Assembly (NCBI GenBank): GCA_029983675.1 | Contig: JASBYY010000002.1 | Span: forward strand, 62,001 to 126,000 | From: Bacteroidales bacterium | GTDB taxonomy: Bacteria; Bacteroidota; Bacteroidia; Bacteroidales; F082 | Length of the DNA: 64,000 bases | Reading direction: 5' to 3' | In this document: positions 1 through 9,912 of the stretch, piece after piece | Layout: every line of letters begins with the position of its first letter | Numbering within the stretch: the first letter of the stretch is position 1 | Program-made: the position numbers and the translations under genes | The notes under the pieces: model-generated | Told to the model about the DNA's origin: nothing | What the model saw: the letters and a program-made list of their open reading frames with translations, nothing else | Database searches by the model: none

Positions 1-306
1 CCAACCGTTTTCATCCTTTAACCCGAAATTATACGTCCGTGCGCGATAGGGATCGCCATTCGCATCGAAGACAACGAAATCCATAGCAAAATAAGCATAC
101 TCGTATTCCTCAGTGAAATAGAGGTCCATGCTTAGATCGTAAGTGGTCGGTGACTGGATTTCGATGTCGGAATAAACGTAGTCAAAACGCTCCCAAGCAT
201 CGTGCAGAAACTCCCTTTCGATAATGATGTTGCTCTTTTTCTGAGCAGTACAGGAACTGAAAACCAGTCCTATGCCTAACATAATAGCATATACAACGTG
301 TCTCAT
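1..306 (-). CDS. GldH-like gliding/T9SS-associated lipoprotein (C-terminus outside window)
   Basis: Only the first 102 codons are in the window; the gene runs off the left edge. The product begins with a short basic, hydrophobic signal peptide ending in a lipobox (FSSC, Cys19), so it should be an outer-membrane or periplasmic lipoprotein. The mature part (aromatic-rich, acidic, with a YDLSMDLYF strand and a following EYEYAYF strand) resembles the GldH family, which accompanies the gliding/T9SS apparatus of Bacteroidota. I recognise this from pattern, not from an alignment, and the diagnostic C-terminal half is missing. A TAnnTTTG element lies 19 bases upstream of the start. The gene is divergent from mrdA. 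Confidence 0.55.
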   Translation of the reverse strand, partial: MRHVVYAIMLGIGLVFSSCTAQKKSNIIIEREFLHDAWERFDYVYSDIEIQSPTTYDLSMDLYFTEEYEYAYFAMDFVVFDANGDPYRARTYNFGLKDENGW

Positions 307-324
307 ACCAATTGAAATTATAGG

Positions 325-332
325 CAAACATA
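325..332 (-). promoter_or_regulatory. Promoter -7 element for the GldH-like gene
   Basis: Reads TATGTTTG on the minus strand, an exact match to the Bacteroidota -7 consensus TAnnTTTG, just upstream of the lipoprotein start at 306. No clear -33 TTTG at the usual distance. Confidence 0.5.
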
Positions 333-514
333 CAAATATTTTCCACATGCATCCCTCTTGTTGACTGGCAAAAAGTGATGTCGCCCTCATCATTTCGGAT
401 AATGCCTCGTTTTTGACACAGTTTCTATATCAATAATGATTGCCATATCCTGTTGAAAACAAGCATATTAAAAACTAAACGATTTTTTCCGTTCTTTTTT
501 TGGAAAAATCCTTA

Positions 515-522
515 TAATTTTG
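515..522 (+). promoter_or_regulatory. Promoter -7 element for mrdA-rodA
   Basis: TAATTTTG, an exact TAnnTTTG match, 20 bases before the ATG at 543. It argues that translation starts at 543 rather than at the earlier in-frame TTG at 453, which would lie upstream of the transcript start. Confidence 0.5.
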
Positions 523-542
523 GGCTTTATTTTTCATGCAAT

Positions 543-2372
543 ATGCAATTCAATAGTAAAGTGTTATCGGGGCGACGCAATGTCATCATCACAATCTTTG
601 TGCTTGTTGGCTTGGTGTTTGTAGTCAGGCTTTTCACACTACAAGTCACCGACCAACATTACAAGCAATTGGCCGATAACAACGCCTTACGTTTCATCAC
701 ACAATATCCGGCACGCGGCATGGTGTTCGATCGAAACGGGAAATTGATGGTTTACAACGAGGCGGTTTACGATTTATTAGTGGTCCCACGGCAAGTCAAG
801 GCGATGGACACCTTGGAGTTTTGCAATCTTATCAAGATTTCAAAAGAAACTTTTATCGAAAAGTTGGAAAAAGCAAAAACCTATTCCAAGGTCAAGGCAT
901 CTCCTTTTGTGTCACAAATCTCAAAAGAAGACTATGCCAAAACCTCCGAGGTGTTGTTCAAGTTTCCCGGTTTTTATTTTCAAACCCGAACGATACGGCA
1001 TTATCCAAGTTCTATCGCCGCCCACACCTTGGGCGATATCGGCGAGGTGGACCAAAAGCAGATCGATGAGGATCCCTATTATGCCTTGGGCGACTATATC
1101 GGCAAGTCGGGTATTGAAAAGTCATACGAGACAGACCTGCGTGGCATAAAAGGATTAAAGGTGGTCATGGTTGACGTTCACAACCGCGAGATGGGCAGTT
1201 TCAGGGAGGGCGAGTTAGACAAAGACCCGCAGGCCGGACGTGATATTTATCTCGGCCTTGATGCCGATTTACAAGCTTACGGTGAAAAACTGATGCAAGG
1301 CAAGATCGGTTCCATCGTAGCCATTGAGCCTGCCACGGGACAGATTCTCGCTTTCGTTTCCAGTCCGACTTACGACCCCAACCTGCTTGTCGGACGCGAA
1401 AGAGGCAAAAACTTCAACAACCTGCTGAAAGACCCTATGAAGCCGCTCATCAACCGTGCCGTCAACGGCACCTACCCTCCCGGCTCCACGTTTAAGATGG
1501 TCATCGGACTTATCGCCTTGGAGAGCGGCAGCATCACGCCGGGAACCATTTTCCATTGCAACGGACCGGGAACCCTGCCCATCAAATGCACCCACCACCA
1601 TGGCGGATCACCCGACTTGGCCAATGCCATCGAAAACTCGTGCAACCCCTATTTTTACGAGGCTTTTAAGGCGACCATCAACAATTCCAAGTTCGGTGAC
1701 ATCAAAAAAGGCTACGACTATTGGCATGACATGACCTACAAAATGGGATTGGGACATAAGTTCGACACCGATATTCCATACGAGCAAAATGGCAACATCC
1801 CATCCCGCTCTTATTACGACAAGTTTTATAACAAAAGATGGAACTCGCTGACGATCCGTTCGTTAGGAATCGGGCAAGGCGAAGTACTTATCACGCCCTT
1901 GCAATTGGCCAATATTGCCGCCACCATTGCTAACGAAGGATTTTATTATCCGCCACACTTGATTCGTGCTTTCGGCGACTCGACCGCCATCCCCGACAAT
2001 ATGAGGCAACGCATGGAAACCGGCATTGCACAAAAACACTTCAAGGTGATCAAAAACGGGATGCGCAACGTGGTGGAAGGCGCACACGGCACAGCACGCC
2101 GGTATAAAATCGACAGCATTTCAGCGGGAGGTAAAACGGGCACGGCACAGAATCCACATGGCAAGGATCACTCCATTTTCATTGCCTTTGCGCCTGTTGA
2201 AAACCCGCAAATCGCCATATCGGTCATCATCGAAAACGGCGGCTTCGGCGCGACATGGGCTGTGCCTATCGCCAGCCTGATGCTGGAAAAATATATCAGA
2301 GGCTTCACCAAGCGCCCAGAGTTGGAGCAACGCATGATGGAAGGAGTAGTCACATACAAAGAGGAACGATGA
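543..2372 (+). CDS. mrdA: Penicillin-binding protein 2 (elongasome transpeptidase)
   Basis: Class B penicillin-binding protein that cross-links peptidoglycan during lateral wall growth, working with the RodA glycosyltransferase. At 609 residues it has the family's usual size: an N-terminal membrane anchor (about residues 13-33), a PBP dimerisation region, then the transpeptidase domain. All three active-site motifs are visible: SxxK as Ser315-Thr-Phe-Lys318, SxN as Ser366-Cys-Asn368, and KTGT at Lys531-Thr534. The ATG at 543 fits both the family N-terminus and the promoter at 515. Its stop overlaps the rodA start (ATGA), so the two are translationally coupled. Confidence 0.95.
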   Translation: MQFNSKVLSGRRNVIITIFVLVGLVFVVRLFTLQVTDQHYKQLADNNALRFITQYPARGMVFDRNGKLMVYNEAVYDLLVVPRQVKAMDTLEFCNLIKISKETFIEKLEKAKTYSKVKASPFVSQISKEDYAKTSEVLFKFPGFYFQTRTIRHYPSSIAAHTLGDIGEVDQKQIDEDPYYALGDYIGKSGIEKSYETDLRGIKGLKVVMVDVHNREMGSFREGELDKDPQAGRDIYLGLDADLQAYGEKLMQGKIGSIVAIEPATGQILAFVSSPTYDPNLLVGRERGKNFNNLLKDPMKPLINRAVNGTYPPGSTFKMVIGLIALESGSITPGTIFHCNGPGTLPIKCTHHHGGSPDLANAIENSCNPYFYEAFKATINNSKFGDIKKGYDYWHDMTYKMGLGHKFDTDIPYEQNGNIPSRSYYDKFYNKRWNSLTIRSLGIGQGEVLITPLQLANIAATIANEGFYYPPHLIRAFGDSTAIPDNMRQRMETGIAQKHFKVIKNGMRNVVEGAHGTARRYKIDSISAGGKTGTAQNPHGKDHSIFIAFAPVENPQIAISVIIENGGFGATWAVPIASLMLEKYIRGFTKRPELEQRMMEGVVTYKEER

Positions 2373-3643
2373 CAGATAACCGCAATCATATTATCGGAAA
2401 AGTGGACTGGCCACTGCTACTCATCTATTTTGCACTGGCGCTCATCGGCTGGTTCAGTGTGTTTTCGGCCAAATACGACGAGATGCATCCCCACATCTTT
2501 GATTTGTCGCAAGTATATGGAAAACAGCTCCTGTGGATTGGAGCATCGATGTTTGTAGCGTTCCTTATCCTCCTTATCGACGCAAAGTTTTTCAACGCTT
2601 TCGCTTTCTGGATATACTGCATCATCCTGTTCGGTCTGGTCGCCGTGCTTGCCTACGGAACCGCCACCAAAGGCGCTACTTCGTGGATTAATCTGGGCGG
2701 CGGCATGAAACTGCAACCTTCGGAATTTGCCAAGTTGGGCACGGCTTTGGCGGTTGCCAACTACTTGGGGCGCTTAAATGTTGACCTTGGAAAACGCAAG
2801 ACCCGCATCGCTACATACGCCATCATTCTTCTCCCGATGGCATTGGTCTTTTTACAAAACGACACCGGATCGGCCATCGTGTTCGTTTCATTTCTGTTTG
2901 TGCTTTACCGCGAAGGATTTCCCGGTTCGGGTCTTACCATGCTGCTCGGCGTGTTGGCGGTGGTGCTTTTCGTGCTGACACTAATATGGTCGCAACAGAC
3001 CATGTATATCATCATTGCCGCACTTTTTGCACTGACCATGACCTTCCACCTGATAGGCAAGCGCCGCTATTGGATGCGGATTGTGGTGATTTATTCCTGT
3101 ATGGCTGCTTTTGTGTTTTCGGTACATTTCGCATTTTTCAAAGTGCTTCAACAGCATCAGCGCACGCGCATCGAGGTGATGTTAGGCATGAAAGACGACC
3201 CACACGGCGCCGGATATAATCTGCATCAGTCGAAAATCGCCATCGGATCGGGCGGTTTGTGGGGAAAGGGCTTCCTGCAAGGCACACAGACCAAATACGA
3301 TTTCGTTCCCGAACAACACACCGACTTCATTTTCTGCACTGTCGGCGAAGAGGGCGGATTCAAAGGAACGTTTGTGGTGGTATTGCTTTATGTGGCCTTG
3401 TTGGTCCGCATCGTTACACTTGCCGAGCGTCAGCGGTCGGCTTTCAGCCGCATCTACGGCTACGCCATCGCCGGCATTTTCTTCGTGCACTTTGCCATCA
3501 ACATCGGCATGACCATCGGCTTGGTGCCTGTTATCGGCATACCACTGCCTTTCCTAAGTTACGGCGGATCCAGCCTGCTGGCGTTCACCATCATGCTGGC
3601 CATCTTTGTCAAACAAGATGCCAACCGCCTGAATATTCTTTAG
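2369..3643 (+). CDS. rodA: RodA, SEDS-family peptidoglycan glycosyltransferase
   Basis: Integral membrane SEDS protein that polymerises lipid II into glycan strands for rod elongation. The 424-residue product is hydrophobic throughout, with about ten membrane segments. It carries typical SEDS signatures: LQPSEFAKL, the AG(Y)NLHQSKIAIGSGG stretch, FVPEQHTDFIF near the large loop, and the C-terminal GIPLPFLSYGGSS motif. The start at 2369 overlaps the mrdA stop; the frame stays open further upstream but that stretch is the shadow of mrdA. The gene converges on the minus-strand cargo gene that ends at 3665. Confidence 0.95.
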   Translation: MTDNRNHIIGKVDWPLLLIYFALALIGWFSVFSAKYDEMHPHIFDLSQVYGKQLLWIGASMFVAFLILLIDAKFFNAFAFWIYCIILFGLVAVLAYGTATKGATSWINLGGGMKLQPSEFAKLGTALAVANYLGRLNVDLGKRKTRIATYAIILLPMALVFLQNDTGSAIVFVSFLFVLYREGFPGSGLTMLLGVLAVVLFVLTLIWSQQTMYIIIAALFALTMTFHLIGKRRYWMRIVVIYSCMAAFVFSVHFAFFKVLQQHQRTRIEVMLGMKDDPHGAGYNLHQSKIAIGSGGLWGKGFLQGTQTKYDFVPEQHTDFIFCTVGEEGGFKGTFVVVLLYVALLVRIVTLAERQRSAFSRIYGYAIAGIFFVHFAINIGMTIGLVPVIGIPLPFLSYGGSSLLAFTIMLAIFVKQDANRLNIL

Positions 3644-3664
3644 CAGCCGGATTTCTACGACACC

Positions 3665-4576
3665 CTATCGCTTAATACATTTAAGCATGGCAGTGCCCTC
3701 GCCGGATTTGACCTTAATGAAATAAACTCCGGATGGCTGGTTTTCAAATCCAACCTGAACTTGTTGTTCGGCAGTTTCCAGCGACAACACCTTTCTGCCC
3801 ATGCTATCGTAAATGTCGATACTACGTTCCATTGCATCGACAAACCGGAGCGACAGGTCTTTTTTCGTAGGATTGGGGAAAACCGTCACCTTATTTTCAC
3901 CCATTGACTCTGGGACAAGAGAGCCGAAATTGATCAAACAAGTATCGTATCGGGGATTCTGCCACAGCAAATCATCGGCTTCATGGAAACAAAGCATCTC
4001 GGTATGTTCTTGAAAGCCAAAAGGAGAAGCCGGTTTGAGTTTTGTCCCGCTAAATGGAAATCCGAGTTCGCTACCCATGCCTTCAATCCATAATTCCGTT
4101 GAATCAGGTTTCGAAAGATAGGTGAAATTGAATTGGCGGCGCGTTTCACCATTCAGAATAGCATCGCCTATAGACTTTAAAACCAATCCATTATCGGCTT
4201 CACCCGACTGAACAAACACCGTATCGCCAATGGAAAGATTCCAATCATAAATCAGATACTCTTCACCGTTATTGGTCGGATGGTCAGGTCTTCCTCTGAA
4301 ATAGGTCTTCCCCTCTTCCTCCCTGTACATGCCGACAGGTGTCTCGCTGATGCAACCACATTCATAGTACACGTATGAGTAGATGTGGTTATCATAGGAA
4401 ACCGTGTCGCCCTCGCTGGAATGATAAATGACAGTGTATCTATACACAACAGTCTGATCGGGCTGGCTATGCAGTACATTCCATTGCCGACCATAGCCCA
4501 TGTGTTGTGCATTGGCCACTCCAATCATGGCAAACAGGAAAAAGAGACTTGTGAGCATTTGTTTCATTCGTTTCAT
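3665..4576 (-). CDS. Secreted protein with T9SS type A sorting domain
   Basis: A 303-residue exported protein of unknown function. An N-terminal Sec signal peptide (MKRMKQMLTSLFFLF..., cleaved after about ANAQ) is followed by roughly 200 residues I cannot assign. The last 75 residues are a classic T9SS C-terminal sorting domain: VFPNPTKKDLSLRF, then DIYDSMGRKVLSL, then QPSGVYFIKV, ending in a basic residue. T9SS would carry it across the outer membrane and leave it attached to the cell surface or released. It is monocistronic, with its own promoter element at 4613, and converges on rodA. Confidence 0.85.
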   Translation of the reverse strand: MKRMKQMLTSLFFLFAMIGVANAQHMGYGRQWNVLHSQPDQTVVYRYTVIYHSSEGDTVSYDNHIYSYVYYECGCISETPVGMYREEEGKTYFRGRPDHPTNNGEEYLIYDWNLSIGDTVFVQSGEADNGLVLKSIGDAILNGETRRQFNFTYLSKPDSTELWIEGMGSELGFPFSGTKLKPASPFGFQEHTEMLCFHEADDLLWQNPRYDTCLINFGSLVPESMGENKVTVFPNPTKKDLSLRFVDAMERSIDIYDSMGRKVLSLETAEQQVQVGFENQPSGVYFIKVKSGEGTAMLKCIKR

Positions 4577-4612
4577 AGTCTATTGTCATTAAAGTGGTTG
4601 GTATTATCGCTT

Positions 4613-4620
4613 CAAAAATA
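4613..4620 (-). promoter_or_regulatory. Promoter -7 element for the T9SS cargo gene
   Basis: TATTTTTG on the minus strand, exact TAnnTTTG match, 36 bases upstream of the ATG at 4576. Confidence 0.5.
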
Positions 4621-4765
4621 GACAAAATGCTCTATCTGGAAAGAAAATCGGGCAAACATTTGAGAACCGACCACGTTTTTTTGACAAAACATTGAAAACA
4701 TGGCGATTAAACAAAGTCTCTATTGCACAATCGTAAAACGAAAAGGCGGATCTTCAAATAGCGCA

Positions 4766-7243
4766 TCAAAAGTATTCTTCTCCGTCATCGCCATCACTTC
4801 CATTGTCGCCGTTATCATTCATGTCATTTTTCCTGCGTTTTCCGGCTTGTTGATTAAACCGGTAGCTGAAATTCAGCGTGAATGTCGTTTTGGTCCATGT
4901 TTGCATACTATACTGCCAGAAATGGTCGCCCCACGATTCTCCGCCATGCCCACGTGTACCGAACACATCACGGACATTGAAAGTAATGGTGCCGTTACCC
5001 CTGAACACATCTTCGCTGACGGCAAAGTCCATCCACCATTCGCCCCTGCTCTTGCCTAAGGCTCCGACACGCGGACCCATGTAATGAGCCGTAAGTTGCA
5101 AATCGAACCCCTTCTTAAAACTGAACTTCGACATCAATCGGCCAAACAAAACATAAGAATCGGTGGGGTAAATCCGGCCATTAATACTTCCGCTGGCAAT
5201 AGAACGGAAGAAATTGCAGTTGGCATTGAGGTTCCACCATCTGGCGACCTGCCCCTGCATCATGGCTTCCAAACCGAAATCGTTGCTGGTACCGAAGTTT
5301 ATGGGCATACTGTAATACACCTGAAAAACAGAATCGAGATAGGTGTAGTGCTGCATGGTATTGATACTGTGGCGATAATACGTGGTGAAACTAAAAGTAG
5401 CCTTATCCCAGAAATGCAGGTACCCCAGTTCGTAACTGTCGGTATAGACAGGCTTCAATGCAGGATTGCCCATGCGGATATTGCGATTGTCATTGTACGA
5501 GCGGAACGGGCTGAGCATCCGGTAGCGCGGACGGCGTATGCGACGGGTGTAGCTCACCTGCATTTGGTCGTTTTCGCTCAACGAATAATTCAAATAGGCG
5601 CTGGGAAACCCGTCGATATAAGGCCTGCCCCCATTGATACTGTCGCCACCACCCACGGCGTAATTGTGCAATATGGTCTTGACATCGGTCAGTTCGCCAC
5701 GCAGCCCTACTTGACCCGACCAGCGACCCCAGTCGTTGCCAAGACTCGAATAAAGTGCCCCGATTTGTTCATGATAATCAAAATCGTAGCAATAGATGGG
5801 AATGGGTGTCCAAGCGCCGCCAATGTTATTCTCGACCCTTGAAATGCTGTTCACCTGTCGCAATGTGTATTTCCCGCCGATTTCCCATACCGCTTTTTGG
5901 GCGAAAGGATGCACATAATCAAAAGTAGCCTGCAAGTTGCGCTGGCTCTGGTCCTCGCTGGTACGTTGAGCTATCGCCGAAATGTACATCGGAACCATCT
6001 GCGAAGGATACAAGTACTCGGAAATATCGGAATGCGACAGCTCGGCATTATGGAAGAACCGGATGTTGGCTTTCAGGCTACGGTCTTTTTGCTCAAAACG
6101 CTTTTCATAATCCAAGGTGACTTCATAGACGGGATCGTTTTCCTGCCACCATTCTTCACGTACATCGTAGGACGATGAATCAATTAACGGATATTGATCA
6201 GTATAGGTAATAACAGGATGCGAACGGTTGGTGGCAGCCCGATAGACAAAGGCCAAACTCAGCACATCGTTATCGCTGATGTAATAATCCGTACCGAATC
6301 GGAAATTGTGACTGTTGCGCAACATGGAACGCTCGGTAAGCTGGTCGGTAAGCTGGACGAAAGTAGTGTCTGTCCCGATAATGTCGCTGTAACGCTTGGT
6401 TTTCCTAACACCCTCTCCCACATTGGAACGATGATCGTAGTTGTAGCCGACAAACCAATTGAACCGTTTTATCCGGTAATTGAAACTCAATCCCAAACCA
6501 TATTGAAGCGGGTAGCCTGCTCTCAGGTTGACAACGCCATTGATGCCTTGTCGTTTTTCCTTTTTCAACACGATATTAATAATCCCTGCCGTTCCCTCGG
6601 CATCATATCGCACGGAAGGGTTGGTAACGACCTCCACCCGTTCAATCATATCCGCTTGAACGGTACGCAAAGCATCCTGTGTGCTCATGCCAGAAAGCCC
6701 CGATTCCTTTCCATCGATAAGGATACGCACACCCTCGTCGCCACGAAGACTCACGTTACCATCCACGTCCACCGAAACGGCGGGAATATTCTCAAGCACC
6801 TCGATGGCATTGCCTGCCGTGGTAGCCAGATCCTTACCCACATTGAAAACCTTTTTGTCGAGCGTCATCTCATACATGCTGACATCCGCCATCACACTGA
6901 CTTCTGCAAGGAGCCGCTCATCGGGCACCAGATAAATGCTCCCGATATCGATATGGTTTTTAGATCCATCGATATGGATTTTCTTCAGGGTGTTTTTATA
7001 GCCCATGTATTGGATGGTAAGCCCGAAACGTCCTGCATCGAGCGACAATTCAAAAGTGCCGTCGGGCTGGGTGACGGTACCTGTAACAAAAGCCGAATCG
7101 GGCAAGGCTGCCACCGTCACCGTAGCATACTCCATGGGCTGCCCCGTGGATTTGTCGAAGACACGGCCTTTCACCGTGACAGCAGCGGATGCCAAACGGA
7201 CACAGAGCAAAAACACAATCAAGACGAGAGCACGTTTTTTCAT
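4766..7243 (-). CDS. TonB-dependent receptor-like outer-membrane beta-barrel protein
   Basis: An 825-residue outer-membrane protein of the Bacteroidota 'outer membrane beta-barrel family' type. Order of parts: signal peptide; a carboxypeptidase-regulatory-like Ig domain (VTVKGRVFDKSTGQPMEYA, about residues 22-100); a TonB plug domain (VLENIPAVSVDVDGNVSLRG...ILIDGK, then IERVEVVTNPSVRYDAEGTAGIINI); then a large barrel with a Tyr/Phe-rich end. No SusD homologue is adjacent, so the substrate cannot be inferred. The C-terminal tail is a short Asp/Gly/Asn-rich stretch. I take the ATG at 7243 because the -7 element at 7265 overlaps the alternative upstream start at 7267. Confidence 0.85.
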   Translation of the reverse strand: MKKRALVLIVFLLCVRLASAAVTVKGRVFDKSTGQPMEYATVTVAALPDSAFVTGTVTQPDGTFELSLDAGRFGLTIQYMGYKNTLKKIHIDGSKNHIDIGSIYLVPDERLLAEVSVMADVSMYEMTLDKKVFNVGKDLATTAGNAIEVLENIPAVSVDVDGNVSLRGDEGVRILIDGKESGLSGMSTQDALRTVQADMIERVEVVTNPSVRYDAEGTAGIINIVLKKEKRQGINGVVNLRAGYPLQYGLGLSFNYRIKRFNWFVGYNYDHRSNVGEGVRKTKRYSDIIGTDTTFVQLTDQLTERSMLRNSHNFRFGTDYYISDNDVLSLAFVYRAATNRSHPVITYTDQYPLIDSSSYDVREEWWQENDPVYEVTLDYEKRFEQKDRSLKANIRFFHNAELSHSDISEYLYPSQMVPMYISAIAQRTSEDQSQRNLQATFDYVHPFAQKAVWEIGGKYTLRQVNSISRVENNIGGAWTPIPIYCYDFDYHEQIGALYSSLGNDWGRWSGQVGLRGELTDVKTILHNYAVGGGDSINGGRPYIDGFPSAYLNYSLSENDQMQVSYTRRIRRPRYRMLSPFRSYNDNRNIRMGNPALKPVYTDSYELGYLHFWDKATFSFTTYYRHSINTMQHYTYLDSVFQVYYSMPINFGTSNDFGLEAMMQGQVARWWNLNANCNFFRSIASGSINGRIYPTDSYVLFGRLMSKFSFKKGFDLQLTAHYMGPRVGALGKSRGEWWMDFAVSEDVFRGNGTITFNVRDVFGTRGHGGESWGDHFWQYSMQTWTKTTFTLNFSYRFNQQAGKRRKNDMNDNGDNGSDGDDGEEYF

Positions 7244-7264
7244 AGCTGATTTCAATTTACCGTA

Positions 7265-7272
7265 CAAAAATA
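7265..7272 (-). promoter_or_regulatory. Promoter -7 element for the TonB-dependent receptor
   Basis: TATTTTTG on the minus strand, exact TAnnTTTG match, 21 bases upstream of the chosen start at 7243; it decides that start. Confidence 0.5.
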
Positions 7273-7422
7273 GCCTTAAAAAACCTCTTCATCATAAAAA
7301 GATAAACAAAGTGGCGATTATTTCTTTCGAAGTGACGCAAAATGGTTTTCAATCACCTCATCATAGACCTCGATAATACGACAAAACCGACGGAAGCACT
7401 ATCCGTTAAAGATCAACACGCC

Positions 7423-9909
7423 TCATATAGGATCCACATCGATTTGAACCGTGACGGACTTGTATTGGGCATCGTGTAAAAACAACTGTATCTGATCGTT
7501 GATCAACTCTTTGAAGTATTTTGCGCTTTGATCACGCCTGAACTTGATTAATATCTGCTTGATATACTGGTTCCTGACCCGCGAAACAACGGGGTACTCC
7601 GGGCCGAGCAAATCCCGATGAAAGATGGGACGCAACATGCCGGCCAATGCTGCAGCGGCAGGGTTGAGTTTTTCGTAATCCTTGTGTTTCAAACGGATAA
7701 GCACCAATCGGTAGTAAGGCGGATAGGAAAACTGTCGGCGAATAGCCATTTGCTTCTCATACAGCCCTTTATAATTGTTTCGAAGCACATCTTGCAACAC
7801 AGGATGCGCCGGCTCGTAGGTTTGAATGACCACCTTTCCCCGTTCCCCTTTTCGGCCCGAGCGTCCCGCTACTTGCGACATGAGTTGAAAACTGCGTTCG
7901 TGGGCGCGGAAATCAGGGAAAGAAAGCATGTTGTCGGCGTTGAGGATGCCCACCACCTTCACCGAGTCGAAATCAAGCCCCTTGGTGACCATTTGGGTGC
8001 CCACCAAAATATCGGTCTCGCGGTCTTGGAAACGTTCCAAGATACTCTGGTATTCGTTGCGCGAGCGTGTGGTATCGAGGTCAAGGCGAGCCACACGCGC
8101 ATCGGGCAGCAGCAGTTGCAAATCCTCTTCGATCTTTTCAGTGCCGAAACCATGCATCTTGATATTAGTACTATGGCATTGCGGACATTCCGTCGGCAGG
8201 CTGGCCGTGTAGCCGCAATAGTGGCAGCGCAACACGTTTTGCTGCTTGTGGTAGATGAGACTCACGTCGCAATTGATGCACTGTGGCACATAGTGGCAGT
8301 CTTCGCACTCGATACGTGGCGAGAAACCGCGCCGGTTTTGAAACAAAATGGCTTGCTTCTTCTGTTCGAGAGCGGTTTTCACCGTTTCTATCAAGGTGCT
8401 GCCGAAATCGGCCTGCGTTGTCTTGCGCCGTTTTTCCACCCGCATATCGCTAAGAATGATTTCGGGCATTTCAATCCCTCCATAACGTTCGGAAATCTCC
8501 ACCAAGGCATAACGGCCTTGTGATGCGTTGTAATAGCTCTCGTAGGAAGGCGTTGCCGAGCCGAAGACGATGCGGGCGTTATGCTGACTTGCCAGCACTA
8601 CCGCCGCATCGCGGGCATTGTAGCGCGGGGCGGGATCGACTTGCTTGAACGAACTGTCATGTTCCTCGTCAACAATGATAAGACCAATGTCGGAATAAGG
8701 CAGAAAAATGGCCGAACGCGACCCGATGATGATTTGGCGCCGCTGCGACTTGCTATGGGCAAAGTCACGAACCTGTTGCCACACCTCTACCCTTTCATTA
8801 TCGCCATAACGCGAATGGTAAACGCCGATCCTATCGCCGAAATATTTTTTCAGTCTATTGATAATCTGCTCTGTAAGGGCTATTTCAGGCAACAGATACA
8901 ACACCTGCCGACCTGCATTCAAGGCCTCTTGGATGAGTTTGATATAAATCTCGGTCTTTCCACTGGAGGTAACGCCATACAGCAGCACGGGCTTCGAGGC
9001 TCCGAAGCCTTTTTGAATGTCGTCAAAAGCCTTTTGCTGTGCTTCTGTCAGCACAATAGAGCCGACATCGGTTTGTACGGGATAGTCTATCAAACGGCTT
9101 ACCTTTTTCTCATACACTTCGAAAATGCCTTTTTCCGACATGGGCTTGAGGATGGAGGAAGCGGCATCTGCCTTCTTCAGCAAATCCTTTGCCATAATAT
9201 CGTGATCGCTGTCGCCTCCCATGCTGAAAAAGGCGAGCAACACCTGTAGTTGCTTGAAAGCCCGCTTGGTGAGCGCATCCATGAGTTCCCGCACCTTGCT
9301 TTCATCGCGATACTGACCGGCGAGACGCACAAAACGCTCGTATTTAGGCCTGTACTTCTCGTTCAGTTCCTCTTCCATGACGACAATGCCTTTCTCTATC
9401 ATCGTCTTGACAATGGGCATCACCTTTCTATATCCGATGATTTTGCTCACGGCACTGATGGCAATTTTGGACTGTATCTGCAAGGCTTCGACAATAAGAT
9501 ACTCGTTATCGCTGAGCGGCATCGAATCGAGTTCATAATCGGGCGACAAGGCTATGGTGGATTCGCTGCTCAGCTTGAGTGCCGATGGCAACGCCGCCTG
9601 CATCACCTCGCCAAGGTGACACATATAGTAGGTCTTCACCCAATCCCAGAAACGAAGCTGCATGTCGTTCACCAAAGGCTCGTCGTCAAGTAAGTCGATG
9701 ATATATTTCACCGTTTTGAAAGAAGGCACTTCCTGCGTGATGCCGAAGATGAGACCCGACATGATTTTGGTGGCTCCAAACTGCACTATGGCACGCTGCC
9801 CGATGCGAATGCGGTCGTTGAGGACGAAAGGCACGCGATAGGTGAATGTCGTGGGGACTGGGATGGGCAGCAGAAGCTGGGCAAACAAAGTGAGACGCTC
9901 GTCGGACAT
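7423..9909 (-). CDS. priA: Primosomal protein N' (PriA replication restart helicase)
   Basis: Superfamily 2 DNA helicase that reloads the replisome at stalled or repaired forks. The 828-residue product has the family order: N-terminal DNA-binding domain (TFTYRVP...IGQRAIVQFG), helicase motif I GVTSSGKTEIY, motif II VDEEHDSS, GSATPS motif III, a Cys-rich zinc-binding insert (CEDC...CINC...CHYC...CPQC), then LVGTQMVTKGLDFDSV and the RSGRKGERG motif. It lies 3 bases downstream of the T9SS plug-like gene on the same strand, so the two are probably cotranscribed. No sign of damage. Confidence 0.96.
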   Translation of the reverse strand: MSDERLTLFAQLLLPIPVPTTFTYRVPFVLNDRIRIGQRAIVQFGATKIMSGLIFGITQEVPSFKTVKYIIDLLDDEPLVNDMQLRFWDWVKTYYMCHLGEVMQAALPSALKLSSESTIALSPDYELDSMPLSDNEYLIVEALQIQSKIAISAVSKIIGYRKVMPIVKTMIEKGIVVMEEELNEKYRPKYERFVRLAGQYRDESKVRELMDALTKRAFKQLQVLLAFFSMGGDSDHDIMAKDLLKKADAASSILKPMSEKGIFEVYEKKVSRLIDYPVQTDVGSIVLTEAQQKAFDDIQKGFGASKPVLLYGVTSSGKTEIYIKLIQEALNAGRQVLYLLPEIALTEQIINRLKKYFGDRIGVYHSRYGDNERVEVWQQVRDFAHSKSQRRQIIIGSRSAIFLPYSDIGLIIVDEEHDSSFKQVDPAPRYNARDAAVVLASQHNARIVFGSATPSYESYYNASQGRYALVEISERYGGIEMPEIILSDMRVEKRRKTTQADFGSTLIETVKTALEQKKQAILFQNRRGFSPRIECEDCHYVPQCINCDVSLIYHKQQNVLRCHYCGYTASLPTECPQCHSTNIKMHGFGTEKIEEDLQLLLPDARVARLDLDTTRSRNEYQSILERFQDRETDILVGTQMVTKGLDFDSVKVVGILNADNMLSFPDFRAHERSFQLMSQVAGRSGRKGERGKVVIQTYEPAHPVLQDVLRNNYKGLYEKQMAIRRQFSYPPYYRLVLIRLKHKDYEKLNPAAAALAGMLRPIFHRDLLGPEYPVVSRVRNQYIKQILIKFRRDQSAKYFKELINDQIQLFLHDAQYKSVTVQIDVDPI

Positions 9910-9912
9910 GGA

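Noticed and set aside
453..542. Longer N-terminus for PBP2 starting at TTG 453
   Set aside because: The -7 element at 515-522 lies inside this stretch, and the ATG at 543 gives the normal family N-terminus.
4766..7243. SusC-type polysaccharide receptor
   Set aside because: No SusD-like gene and the outer-membrane beta-barrel family layout rather than the SusC type.
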